Origin: JABDCD01 sp964469525
GTDB lineage: Bacteria > Pseudomonadota > Alphaproteobacteria > Rickettsiales > SXRF01
Length of the DNA: 64,000 nucleotides
Direction: 5' to 3'
Assembly (NCBI GenBank): GCA_964469525.1
Contig: CAYXYU010000001.1
Coordinates: 248,001 to 312,000, forward strand
Under the pieces are notes generated by a model. That model was given only the letters and a program-made list of their open reading frames with translations, had not been told where the DNA came from and made no database searches. A program made the translations under genes and the position numbers. Each line of letters begins with the position of its first letter. Position 1 is the stretch's first letter. Below are positions 55,801 to 62,811 of the stretch, one piece after another.

Positions 55801-56138
55801 ACAAGGACCGGGCGCAGGCACTCTCTACCAACGATGCGCTGGTGATCCTCGATACCACCATCACGCCCGAGCTTGAGGCCGAGGGCATCGCGCGCGACCT
55901 GGTGCGCATGGTCCAGCAGGCGCGCAAGGATGCGGCGCTGGATGTATCGGACAGGATCCGGCTGCACATCGGCGCGCCGGAGCCGATCGCCAAAGCGGTG
56001 GCGGCGCATAAATCATATGTCATGGAGCAGACGCTGTCGGTCGAGCTTTCCGAGAAAAAACCGGAGCCGGCCATCTTCTCTACCGAGAACACGCTCGACG
56101 ACCAGAAGGTGATTATTTCCTTTGCCATTGCGGCCTAA
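52845..56138 (+). CDS. ileS: Isoleucyl-tRNA synthetase (type II, with in-frame repeat insertions)
   Basis: A 1,097-residue class I synthetase of the eukaryote-like type. The HIGH-like motif is PFANGLPHYGHLL near residue 65. The editing domain spans about 200-420, HCWRTDTPLIY follows, and the KMSKS-like loop reads GLKYSKRLKNYKDP. The anticodon-binding domain extends to the C-terminus. In the editing domain two pairs of repeat arms are translated: RHSRESGNP (about 266-276) with DSRFRGND (about 299-308), and RHSREGGNP (about 387-396) with DPRLRGGD (about 402-411). A segment at 55050-55620 is clearly more AT-rich, although the protein remains intact. Confidence 0.95.
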   Translation: MAKHYYPEVDPNPDFSVIEKAVLAYWKKEKLFEKSVDARPACKNSELNEFIFYDGPPFANGLPHYGHLLTGYVKDLFARYQTMKGKRVERRFGWDCHGLPAEMGSEKELGISGRAAITNFGIGKFNEHCRTSVMKYTQEWEEYVTRQARWVDFKNDYKTMDINFMESVLWAFKQLYDKGLVFEAYRVMPYSWAAETPLSNFETKLDNSYREREDKAITVAFELNTPPHGAPKADKYYVLAWTTTPWTLPSNLALAVNAENEYVCIRHSRESGNPVCYIIGANAVARYAKEFGDAEGKVSVDSRFRGNDVVGLSYHPLFPYFASHKHSFKILDGSSFVSDADGTGIVHMAPGFGEDDQKVCEANGIEIVVPVDGQGKFTDKIYDIPYPRHSREGGNPYSETVVMDPRLRGGDEVLSLKGLNVIAEPGGSKFGLANDRIIDYLKATGQLIKQEQIKHNYPHCWRTDTPLIYRAMPSWYVEVTKFRDRAVEMNKQINWIPAHIRDGQMGHMLATAPDWSISRNRFWGTPIPVWRSKSGKIKVFGSIAEIEKASGQKVKDLHRPYIDEIVIHEGGEEYRRVEDVFDCWFESGSMPFAQVHYPFENKDWFEAHFPADFITEYVGQTRGWFNTLIMLSTALFDKPPFQNCVCHGVVLDSETGLKYSKRLKNYKDPMEVMDKFGADALRWLMISSPVMRGMDLSVDPEGKFIRDVVRLAIKPIWNAYNFFCLYANADGIKAKFLIDSENGMDRHILAKCKQTVESIEQSLDVYDTPSACDAVSVFFEVLNNWYIRRSKTRFWAEEKTQSKQEAYDTLYTVLVIICRAAAPLLPMTLEEIHRGLTGEESVHLMDFPDVKSLNVDENLAREMDFARDICNAALAVRNAANIRVRQPLGKMTLVGNRQFPLGLGAIIADEINIKNFSNSKDLKQYATLKLSINNPVLGKRLPALMKQIIPASKKGEWKQVDGTVEICGEKLLPGEFTLQLEPKPEYKDRAQALSTNDALVILDTTITPELEAEGIARDLVRMVQQARKDAALDVSDRIRLHIGAPEPIAKAVAAHKSYVMEQTLSVELSEKKPEPAIFSTENTLDDQKVIISFAIAA
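53641..53768. repeat. Family C repeat arms inside ileS (first pair)
   Basis: GTCATTCCCGCGAAAGCGGG at 53641 and its exact complement ending at 53768 flank about 78 bases that translate as a plausible IleS editing-domain segment (CYIIGANAVARYAKEFG). Both arms are in frame and add about 10 residues each. Confidence 0.93.
54006..54080. repeat. Family C/E-like repeat arms inside ileS (second pair)
   Basis: GTCATTCCCGCGAAGGCGGG at 54006 and ATGGACCCCCGCCTGCGCGG...GTGAC ending at 54080 are inverted but not identical arms with about 20 bases between them. They lie in frame between IYDIPYP and LSLKGLNVI, which would be continuous in a normal IleS. Confidence 0.92.
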
Positions 56139-56270
56139 GGTATTGATTGTTAAACCGTACTGGCAAGCCAAGTTTTTGTTTCTGTAACAAAAACTTCATA
56201 TAACGCGGCTTTTGCCGATCCCCTCTTTGGAGTAATATTAAGAAAATACAGCCATTAGAGGAGCAATCAC

Positions 56271-56624
56271 ATGGCGGAAGGTCGCGAATATAAAGGTCCT
56301 GGTAAAATTACCGGCGCGGTTGGCAGAGGTGCCGCCGAGGGCGGTATTCTTGCCGGTATCGGCGCTGCCATCGGTGGACTGATCGGCTGGAAGTTCGGTA
56401 ATGCCAAAGCGGGCGCCAAGTGGGGTGCCGGAATTGGTGCAGCCGCCGGCGGCGCGCATGGCGCCTATGCCGGTATGTCGAATGTCGGCGCCGCGAAAGA
56501 ACAGCTGACGGATACGCAGGCCGCGCTCGATGAGGCGAATGTCGAGCTGGAGCAGAAAGGCCAGTTCGTCCAGAAGCTGCTGGCGGAACGCAGCCAGCCG
56601 AAAACCCCCGGACGTGCGGCATAA
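56271..56624 (+). CDS. Glycine-zipper protein, paralogue of the next gene
   Basis: A 117-residue protein. It begins REYKGPGKITGAVGRGAAEGG, followed by two Gly/Ala-rich zipper segments (GIGAAIGGLIGWKFG and GAGIGAAAGGAHGAYAGMSN) that can insert into membranes. A C-terminal coiled coil follows (AALDEANVELEQKGQFVQKLLAER). There is no signal peptide. The next gene encodes a related protein. The function is unknown; glycine-zipper proteins include membrane-associated and stress proteins. Confidence 0.7.
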   Translation: MAEGREYKGPGKITGAVGRGAAEGGILAGIGAAIGGLIGWKFGNAKAGAKWGAGIGAAAGGAHGAYAGMSNVGAAKEQLTDTQAALDEANVELEQKGQFVQKLLAERSQPKTPGRAA

Positions 56625-56638
56625 GAAGGAGGACGGCC

Positions 56639-57073
56639 ATGTCGGATAAGAAAGACGAAAAATACAAAGGTCCCGGCGGATTTACCGCCGCCGTCGGCAG
56701 AGGCATTACGGAAGCCGCCGTACTCGGTACGCTGGCGGCGATTGGCGGAGCGGTGGTTGGATTCTTCGTCAGGAAAAAATTGCCTTCTTCGGTAACGAAG
56801 GAAACTATAGATTTTGTTATGCACGGTGTTAGCAAAGGACACCTTGATAAGAAAGATGCAAAGATAATCTTGAATGGTGCCGCAGCCTTAGGAGGCGGCG
56901 TCATCGCCGGCGCTACCGGTGTGGCAGTTGGCGGCGCGCATGGACTGTATGCCGGTGTATCCAATGCCTCCGCTGCCCGGGAACAGCATGCGGAACTGAA
57001 AACGGAAAACAAGTTCCAGAAAATGGTGATCGACAGCCGCAGCAATCTTTCCCCCGATAAAGGGATTGCCTAA
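56639..57073 (+). CDS. Glycine-zipper protein, paralogue of the previous gene
   Basis: A 144-residue protein. The start EKYKGPGGFTAAVGRGITEAA and the zipper GATGVAVGGAHGLYAGVSNASAAREQ match the 56271-56624 protein. Between them an extra segment of about 35 residues (KKLPSSVTKETIDFVMHGVSKG...) is more AT-rich in codon use. It lies 14 bases after the first gene and is followed by a hairpin terminator, so the two form an operon. Confidence 0.7.
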   Translation: MSDKKDEKYKGPGGFTAAVGRGITEAAVLGTLAAIGGAVVGFFVRKKLPSSVTKETIDFVMHGVSKGHLDKKDAKIILNGAAALGGGVIAGATGVAVGGAHGLYAGVSNASAAREQHAELKTENKFQKMVIDSRSNLSPDKGIA

Positions 57074-57114
57074 CCGGCGCCAAACCCCTTGCCAGTTAAT
57101 GGCAGGTTGATTAC

Positions 57115-57146
57115 AAAAAAGACCGTAACCTTACGGTCTTTTTTTT
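57115..57146 (+). terminator. Rho-independent terminator of the glycine-zipper operon
   Basis: GACCGTAA (57121-57128) and TTACGGTC (57131-57138) form a perfect stem with a two-base loop, followed by eight T and preceded by six A. It is a strong, potentially bidirectional terminator. The next gene's ATG follows directly at 57147. Confidence 0.93.
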
Positions 57147-57824
57147 ATGCCCGCTTCCGCCGCGACTCAGCAGCAGCACATGATCCTCGGTCAGCTGATG
57201 ACCAACGAAGTGCTCGATCCCGCCATCCTGCAGGCCATGCAGGAAGTGCCGCGCGACAAGTTCCTACCGGAAAAGCTACGCGCCGCCGCCTATGTTGATG
57301 GTGAACTGGAGGTGGTGCCGGGGCGCTATTTGATGGACCCGCTGACCTTCGCGCGACTGCTGCACCTGGCAAATATTTCGTCTGAAAGCCGGGTGCTGCT
57401 GATAGGGTGCTTAAGCGGCTACCCGGCGGCGGTAATTGCCAAACTGGCGGGAGAAGTCGTCGCCACCGAAACCGACGCGGCGTTGATTACACAGGCGCGC
57501 GAGCTTCTGAAACAGCTTGGCATCACCAACGTCACGCTGCAGCAGGTTTCGTCGCTGCCCGACGGCGGCACGACACCGCCTTACGACATCATTTTCATCC
57601 ACGGCTCGGTGGTACTGCTGCCGGAGAAACTCGCCATGCAGATGAAGCCAGGCGGACAGCTGGCCACCGTGCGCCATGCGTCCGATCGTCCCGGCGGGCG
57701 GGGCGGACTGGGCAAGGGACTGCTGGTGATGCGGCTCGCCGACCGGCTACAGTACCGTGAATATTTCGATGCGGGGGCGACGGTGTTGCCCGGTTTCGAG
57801 CGGCTCGATACCTTTCGGTTCTAA
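57147..57824 (+). CDS. pcm: Protein-L-isoaspartate O-methyltransferase family protein
   Basis: A 225-residue Pcm-like methyltransferase that would repair isoaspartyl residues with SAM. NEVLDPAILQAMQEVPRDKFLP, then the motif I region VLLIGCLSGYPAAVIAKLAG (less canonical, with Cys in place of Gly), TETDAAL and LPDGGTTPPYDIIFIHG are visible. It is of the alphaproteobacterial type found upstream of tolC. ATG 57147 touches the terminator and lacks a Shine-Dalgarno; ATG 57180 (MILGQLMTNEV) is a realistic alternative. Confidence 0.82.
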   Translation: MPASAATQQQHMILGQLMTNEVLDPAILQAMQEVPRDKFLPEKLRAAAYVDGELEVVPGRYLMDPLTFARLLHLANISSESRVLLIGCLSGYPAAVIAKLAGEVVATETDAALITQARELLKQLGITNVTLQQVSSLPDGGTTPPYDIIFIHGSVVLLPEKLAMQMKPGGQLATVRHASDRPGGRGGLGKGLLVMRLADRLQYREYFDAGATVLPGFERLDTFRF

Positions 57825-57866
57825 AGCCGCTTGTCGCATTCGCACAAACCATTTATAACCGAAGGT

Positions 57867-59420
57867 ATGACGCGTCCGATAACGTGGCTGATATGGCCGA
57901 TGTTCTTCGGCGGTGTGATTGACGCGCAGGCGCAGACACCGGATAGCGGCCTGCCCCCGCCGGATGCCGTCATCCGCTATGTTCCGCCGGACCGCGTATC
58001 GTCTCCTTCCCCTCCCCTCACTCCCAAAGTGCCGCCACACGCGCCGGTGGTGGAGGTGATTCCGCCGTCGGCCCCTGTGTCGCCTACGCTTGCGCCGCCG
58101 CTTCCGGTACCCGACGCCGATACGGGACCGCCGCCCGAGCAGAAGGATGAATTTATCGCAGCGCTTTCGCATGTCTATGCTACGCAACCGCAACTGAAGG
58201 CGCAGCGGGAAGCGCAGAAGGCGCTGGACGAAACGGTGGCGCAGGCGATTTCCGGTTTCCGCCCGGAGATCATCGCCGGTTATGACGTCAGCCGCGACCG
58301 TACCACCGGCGACGACGACCGCTGGGAGTATGAGAATTCGCATCAGAAGACGCTGACCGTCGAGCAGCCCCTGTTTTCCGGCGGCGGCACATTTGCCAAT
58401 TTTCAGACGGCTAGAGAGCGCATACGCGCCGGGCGGGCGCAGCTGACGGCTGTCGAGCAGCAGGTGCTGTTCGCCGCCGTGGTGGCCTATACGGACGTGG
58501 TGGAAAAACAGTCGGTGCTCGAAGTCAACCAGAACAATGTCGACGTGCTGAGGAAGCAACTCGAAGCAACGCAGGCGCGTTACGAGGTAGGTGAGCTAAC
58601 CAGGACTGATGTTGCCCAGTCGCAGGCACGGCTGGCCATCGCCATGACCGGCGAGCGGCAGGCGCTGGGCGACCTCGAATCCTCGCGCGCCACCTTCCGC
58701 CGTGTCGTCGGTTACGATGCGCCGCAGCAGGTGGCACTGCCGCCCGAGCCGGAGTCGCTGCTGCCTCAGCATGTGGAGCAGGCGGTGGAATGGTCGCAGG
58801 TGAATGAGCCGACCCTGCTGGCAGCGCGTTATCTGGAGGAAGCGGCGGATAGCGCCATCAACCAGCAGGTCTCTACCCTGCTTCCCAGTGCGTCCGTGCA
58901 GGCAACGGCCTCGCGTGGCAACGATCCGATTCCCGGCCTTGGCCGCGGGCATAACGACAGCCTTCGTCTTAACATTTCCATCCCCCTTTACCAGTCGGGC
59001 GCCGAGTGGTCGCGGTTGCGCGAAGCAAGATATCTGGCACAACAGGCCAAGTTTACTATGTTCGACACGCGCGACAGCGTGGTGGAAAACGCTACCCGTG
59101 CCTGGCAGGATTACCAGACGGCGAAGGCGGTCATCGCTTCCAACGAGGAAGCGGTAAAAGCGGCGGAGGAAGCGTTGGAAGGCATCCATCAGGAAGCGCT
59201 GTACGGCACACGCACCATCCTCGACCTGCTGGATACGGAGCAGGAAGTGTTCAATGCCCAACTCGAACTCGTCCGTGCAAGGGTGGCGGAAAAGCAACAG
59301 GCGTACCGTTTATTGGCAGCGGTAGGCCGCTTAACGGCACGCGAACTGCAACTGCCGGTTGACCTTCACGATCCCAAAAAGCATTATGACGATGTGAAAT
59401 ATCAGTTGATTGGTCTCTGA
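57867..59420 (+). CDS. tolC: TolC-family outer membrane efflux protein
   Basis: A 517-residue outer-membrane channel for type I secretion or RND efflux. The signal peptide ends near AQAQT. A Pro-rich segment of about 70 residues follows, longer than usual for TolC. Two OEP repeats follow, with YATQPQLKAQREAQKALDE, QPLFSGGGTFANFQTA, RYEVGELTRTDVAQSQAR, SIPLYQSGAEWSRLREA and LDLLDTEQEVFNAQLELVRA. The partner pump is not in the window. Confidence 0.92.
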   Translation: MTRPITWLIWPMFFGGVIDAQAQTPDSGLPPPDAVIRYVPPDRVSSPSPPLTPKVPPHAPVVEVIPPSAPVSPTLAPPLPVPDADTGPPPEQKDEFIAALSHVYATQPQLKAQREAQKALDETVAQAISGFRPEIIAGYDVSRDRTTGDDDRWEYENSHQKTLTVEQPLFSGGGTFANFQTARERIRAGRAQLTAVEQQVLFAAVVAYTDVVEKQSVLEVNQNNVDVLRKQLEATQARYEVGELTRTDVAQSQARLAIAMTGERQALGDLESSRATFRRVVGYDAPQQVALPPEPESLLPQHVEQAVEWSQVNEPTLLAARYLEEAADSAINQQVSTLLPSASVQATASRGNDPIPGLGRGHNDSLRLNISIPLYQSGAEWSRLREARYLAQQAKFTMFDTRDSVVENATRAWQDYQTAKAVIASNEEAVKAAEEALEGIHQEALYGTRTILDLLDTEQEVFNAQLELVRARVAEKQQAYRLLAAVGRLTARELQLPVDLHDPKKHYDDVKYQLIGL

Positions 59421-59478
59421 TAATAGTATTTCTAATACGGGTGGATTATTCCCCTTGGGGGCAGCATAGGGATGCAGC

Positions 59479-60252
59479 ATGGAGGCTAAAAAGGAAGCCA
59501 AGAAAGGCGACGATCAGGATTTATCCATGGAGGAAATCCTGCAATCGATTCGCAAGATTATCGCTGAGGATGACGACCCGGACAAGAAACCGGGGGATAA
59601 GAAAGCTAACGGCAATAAGGCCGACGACGACGTGCCGGGGTCGGATGTCCTTGAGCTTACCGAAATGCTTAAAGAAGATGGCACTGTTGAAAGTCTGAAA
59701 CCCGAGGTGGTGGTAAAACCGGAGGCTGCAAAAGAAGCCAAGCCTGCTGATGTGCTAGGCAAGATCGACGAGGCGCTGAAACCGGAAAAACCGATTGAAA
59801 AGCCTGCAGAGAAAGCTCAGGAAAAGCCGCCGGGAAAACCGGCCGAGCCGGTTGCCGCCCAGCCGGAGGAAAAGCCCGCCGCGCCACCAGAGAAACCGCC
59901 TGAGAAGCCGGTGGAAGCCGTGTCCGTTGCTGCCGCTGCTGCTGAACCAGCCAAACCCGTTGCTCCTGCCCAGTCGGCGCCATCAATGGCTCAGGCGGAG
60001 GCCGATGCGCTGCTGTCGAAAGCCGCCGCAGAAGCCAGCGCCGCCGAGTTCAAGCGCCTGCAGGCTGCCGCCGAGCCACCGCTGCCGCCGGTCGTCACCA
60101 CCCCCTCCCCCGCTTTCAGTTCCGGTCTGACGGTGGAAACCATGGTGATGGACATGCTAAAGCCGATGATGAAGGCCTGGCTGGACGCCAACCTTCCCGC
60201 CATCGTCGAGCATATCGTCGAACGCGAAGTGCGGAAGATCACGCGACACTAA
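59479..60252 (+). CDS. popZ: Polar organising protein PopZ (DUF2497)
   Basis: A 257-residue scaffold that anchors the chromosome origin and signalling proteins at the cell pole. The N-terminal binding helix is DLSMEEILQSIRKIIAEDDD (about 14-33). A long acidic/Pro/Glu/Lys-rich disordered linker (about 35-200) follows. The C-terminal oligomerisation region is MVMDMLKPMMKAWLDANLPA then IVEHIVEREVRKI. The three-part layout is diagnostic. The linker is longer and more Pro-rich than in Caulobacter. It is followed six bases later by ilvD. Confidence 0.93.
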   Translation: MEAKKEAKKGDDQDLSMEEILQSIRKIIAEDDDPDKKPGDKKANGNKADDDVPGSDVLELTEMLKEDGTVESLKPEVVVKPEAAKEAKPADVLGKIDEALKPEKPIEKPAEKAQEKPPGKPAEPVAAQPEEKPAAPPEKPPEKPVEAVSVAAAAAEPAKPVAPAQSAPSMAQAEADALLSKAAAEASAAEFKRLQAAAEPPLPPVVTTPSPAFSSGLTVETMVMDMLKPMMKAWLDANLPAIVEHIVEREVRKITRH

Positions 60253-60257
60253 AAGCA

Positions 60258-61979
60258 ATGACCAAAACCTATGGAAAGTCACGGCTTCCCAGCCGTCATG
60301 TGACGGAGGGGCCGGAGCGCGCGCCGCACCGGTCGTATCTCTATGCCATGGGGATTCCGGAAAAGGGCATCCATGCGCCGCTGGTCGGGGTGGCGACCAC
60401 CTGGAATGAGGCAGCGCCTTGCAATATTACTTTGGGGCGGCAGGCGCAGGTGGTGAAAAAAGGCGTCGCCGCTGCCGGAGGCACGCCGCGCGAATTTACC
60501 ACCATCACCGTTACCGACGGCATCGCCATGGGGCATCAGGGCATGAAATCGTCGCTGGTTTCGCGTGAAGTCATCGCTGACTCGGTGGAACTGACCATGC
60601 GCGGGCATTGCTACGATGCGCTGGTCGGGCTGGCCGGGTGCGATAAATCCCTGCCGGGGCTGATGATGGCGATGGTGCGGCTCAACGTGCCGAGCGTCTT
60701 CATGTATGGCGGCTCGATTCTGCCGGGCAAATTTCAGGGTAAGCAGGTCACGGTGGTCGATGTCTTTGAAGGCGTCGGCAAGCACAGCGCCGGGGTGATG
60801 AACGACGAAGAGTTGCATGCGCTGGAGCAGGTGGCCTGTCCGTCGGCTGGAAGCTGCGGCGGCCAGTTCACGGCCAATACCATGGCCTGCGTATCGGAAG
60901 CAATCGGCCTCGCACTGCCCGGCTCGGCGGGCGCGCCGGCGCCGTACGAATCGCGCGATGCGTTCGCCTTCGAATCCGGCGAAGCGGTGATGATGCTGCT
61001 TAAGAATAAAATCCGCCCGCGCGATATCGTGACGAAAAAAGCGCTGGAGAATGCCGCCGCCGTTGTCGCTGCCACCGGTGGCTCGACCAACGGAGCGTTA
61101 CATCTGCCCGCTATCGCGCATGAGGCGGGCATCGATTTTGATATTCATGCGGTAGGTGAAATCTTCAAGCGCACGCCCTATCTGGCCGATCTCATGCCCG
61201 GCGGTAAATACACCGCCAAGGATCTCTATGAGGCTGGTGGCGTGCAGGCGGTGATGAGGACGCTGCTCGACGGCGGCTACCTGCACGGTGATTGCCTAAC
61301 GGTCACCAGTAAGACCATTAAGGAGAATCTGAAAGATGTGAAGCTGAATCCGGAACAGGATGTAATTTACCCACACAATAAACCGCTTCGGCCGGAAGGT
61401 GGTGTGGTCGTACTTAAAGGCAACCTTGCACCTGAAGGCGCCATCGTCAAAGTGGCGGGCATGAAGAACCTGGTGTTCAAGGGCCCAGCGCGCTGCTTCG
61501 ATTCTGAAGAAGCCTGTTTTGAAGCGGTCGACAAGAAGAACTACAAAGAAGGCGAGGTGCTGGTGATTCGTTATGAAGGCCCGAAGGGGGGGCCTGGCAT
61601 GCGTGAGATGCTGGCCACCACCGCCGCGCTCTACGGTCAGGGGATGGGTGACAAAGTGGCATTGATCACCGACGGGCGTTTCTCTGGCGGCACACGCGGC
61701 TTCTGCATCGGCCATGTCGGGCCCGAGGCGGCGATAGGCGGCCCGATCGGGCTATTGAAAGACGGTGATCTCATCATCATCGATGCTACCAAACAGCTTA
61801 TCCATGTCGAACTCAGCGACGCCGAGCTTGAAAAGCGCCGCGCTGTCTGGAAATCCCGCCAAACCGATTACCAGTCGGGAGCGCTGTGGAAATACGCCCA
61901 GGCCGTTGGCTCCGCTGAAAAAGGCGCTGTCACCCACCCGGGGGCAAAGGCCGAAACGCACGTGTTTGCGGATATTTAG
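60258..61979 (+). CDS. ilvD: Dihydroxy-acid dehydratase
   Basis: A 573-residue iron-sulfur enzyme for valine and isoleucine synthesis. Cluster and Mg motifs include GIPEKGIHAPLVGVATTWNE-type start, GCDKSLPG, CPSAGSCGGQFTANTMAC and DGRFSGGTRGFCIGHVGPEA. The length is normal. It ends just before a family A repeat and converges with the hemerythrin gene. Confidence 0.96.
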   Translation: MTKTYGKSRLPSRHVTEGPERAPHRSYLYAMGIPEKGIHAPLVGVATTWNEAAPCNITLGRQAQVVKKGVAAAGGTPREFTTITVTDGIAMGHQGMKSSLVSREVIADSVELTMRGHCYDALVGLAGCDKSLPGLMMAMVRLNVPSVFMYGGSILPGKFQGKQVTVVDVFEGVGKHSAGVMNDEELHALEQVACPSAGSCGGQFTANTMACVSEAIGLALPGSAGAPAPYESRDAFAFESGEAVMMLLKNKIRPRDIVTKKALENAAAVVAATGGSTNGALHLPAIAHEAGIDFDIHAVGEIFKRTPYLADLMPGGKYTAKDLYEAGGVQAVMRTLLDGGYLHGDCLTVTSKTIKENLKDVKLNPEQDVIYPHNKPLRPEGGVVVLKGNLAPEGAIVKVAGMKNLVFKGPARCFDSEEACFEAVDKKNYKEGEVLVIRYEGPKGGPGMREMLATTAALYGQGMGDKVALITDGRFSGGTRGFCIGHVGPEAAIGGPIGLLKDGDLIIIDATKQLIHVELSDAELEKRRAVWKSRQTDYQSGALWKYAQAVGSAEKGAVTHPGAKAETHVFADI

Positions 61980-61985
61980 TCATCC

Positions 61986-62081
61986 GTCATTCCCCGGATT
62001 TGCGCAGCAAATCCTAGGGGAATCCAGTCCTTATATTCAAACTGGATAACCCTAGAATCGCTATGCGATTCGGATGATGAC
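61986..62081. repeat. Palindromic repeat, family A (same orientation as 9534)
   Basis: Starts GTCATTCCCCGGATTTGCGC and ends GCGATTCGGATGATGAC, with inner GGGGAATCCAG...CTGGATAACCC. A further degenerate hairpin (TTCCTG...CAGGAA) lies at about 62086-62105. It separates the convergent ilvD and hemerythrin genes. Confidence 0.92.
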
Positions 62082-62109
62082 GCATTTCCTGCTTTCACAG
62101 GAATGATAG

Positions 62110-62574
62110 TCAGGCAGCCCGCTGCTCAAGCCGCTGCTTCATCTTTTCTTCCAGAACTTCCATTTCTTCACCTAGTTCCGAAGCTTCATGTGATTCGATC
62201 TCCTGCTTGGCAGCCTTGAAAACCTGTTTTTCCTCTTCTTCCATATGGTGCAGCAGTGCCTGGCGGATGGCCCCGAATTTTTCCCACCATAGCTGTTCCC
62301 GCGGGTGCATGCTCTCGATTTCCTCGAACATAGTTTCCACTTCCTTGTGCTCTTTCTTAAAGTTCGGCACTTTCTCGCTGAGCTGTTCGTCACCGCTTTC
62401 CTTCAGCGCTTCATAGAAAGTTTTTTCTTCCGATTTGGCATGCGACAATATTGCCACCTTCAACTCTTCGAGCACCTCTAGGCAAACCTGTTCATCGTTC
62501 CGGCCTTCGAGGATCTCATCCATCATGGAACGAGCTTCGTCATGATCACGTTTGATTTTGGTATAGATATTCAT
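62110..62574 (-). CDS. Hemerythrin HHE-domain protein
   Basis: A 154-residue four-helix di-iron protein. Ligand motifs are KRDHDEARSMMDEI, LSHAKSEEKTFYEAL (HxxxE), KEHKEVETMFEEI and LLHHMEEEEKQVF (HxxxE). A highly charged C-terminal helix (about 125-154) follows. Roles of this family include oxygen or redox sensing, iron handling and stress protection; which applies is unknown. The ATG follows GGAGG on the minus strand. Confidence 0.88.
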   Translation of the reverse strand: MNIYTKIKRDHDEARSMMDEILEGRNDEQVCLEVLEELKVAILSHAKSEEKTFYEALKESGDEQLSEKVPNFKKEHKEVETMFEEIESMHPREQLWWEKFGAIRQALLHHMEEEEKQVFKAAKQEIESHEASELGEEMEVLEEKMKQRLEQRAA

Positions 62575-62646
62575 AACGGCCTCCTTGTTGTGGGATGACC
62601 GATTATGGTGATTCCCGCATAAAATAGCGATATGTCAGTGAGGTTA

Positions 62647-62811
62647 TTAAAGAGAGTGCTGCTGTTCCTTTTGCGCCAGGTAAAAAGCGTTCAGCAGGTT
62701 AACCATATCTTGTGTAAGGTCCAGCGTGCGTTCAGCACCTGCATAACCTCGCGCTGTTGCGAAGGCATCGGCATGTTTATCCGACTTTTTCTTCCACCGC
62801 GTTGATACCAA
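62647..62811 (-). CDS. Possible small ORF overlapping the ntrX 3' end
   Basis: A frame of about 54 codons from a possible TTG start at 62811. The last 45 residues have a protein-like, amphipathic look (ARGYAGAERTLDLTQDMVNLL, then NAFYLAQKEQQ). It overlaps ntrX by about 35 bases in another frame. There is no ATG and no clear ribosome-binding site, so it may be chance. Confidence 0.2.
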   Translation of the reverse strand: MVSTRWKKKSDKHADAFATARGYAGAERTLDLTQDMVNLLNAFYLAQKEQQHSL

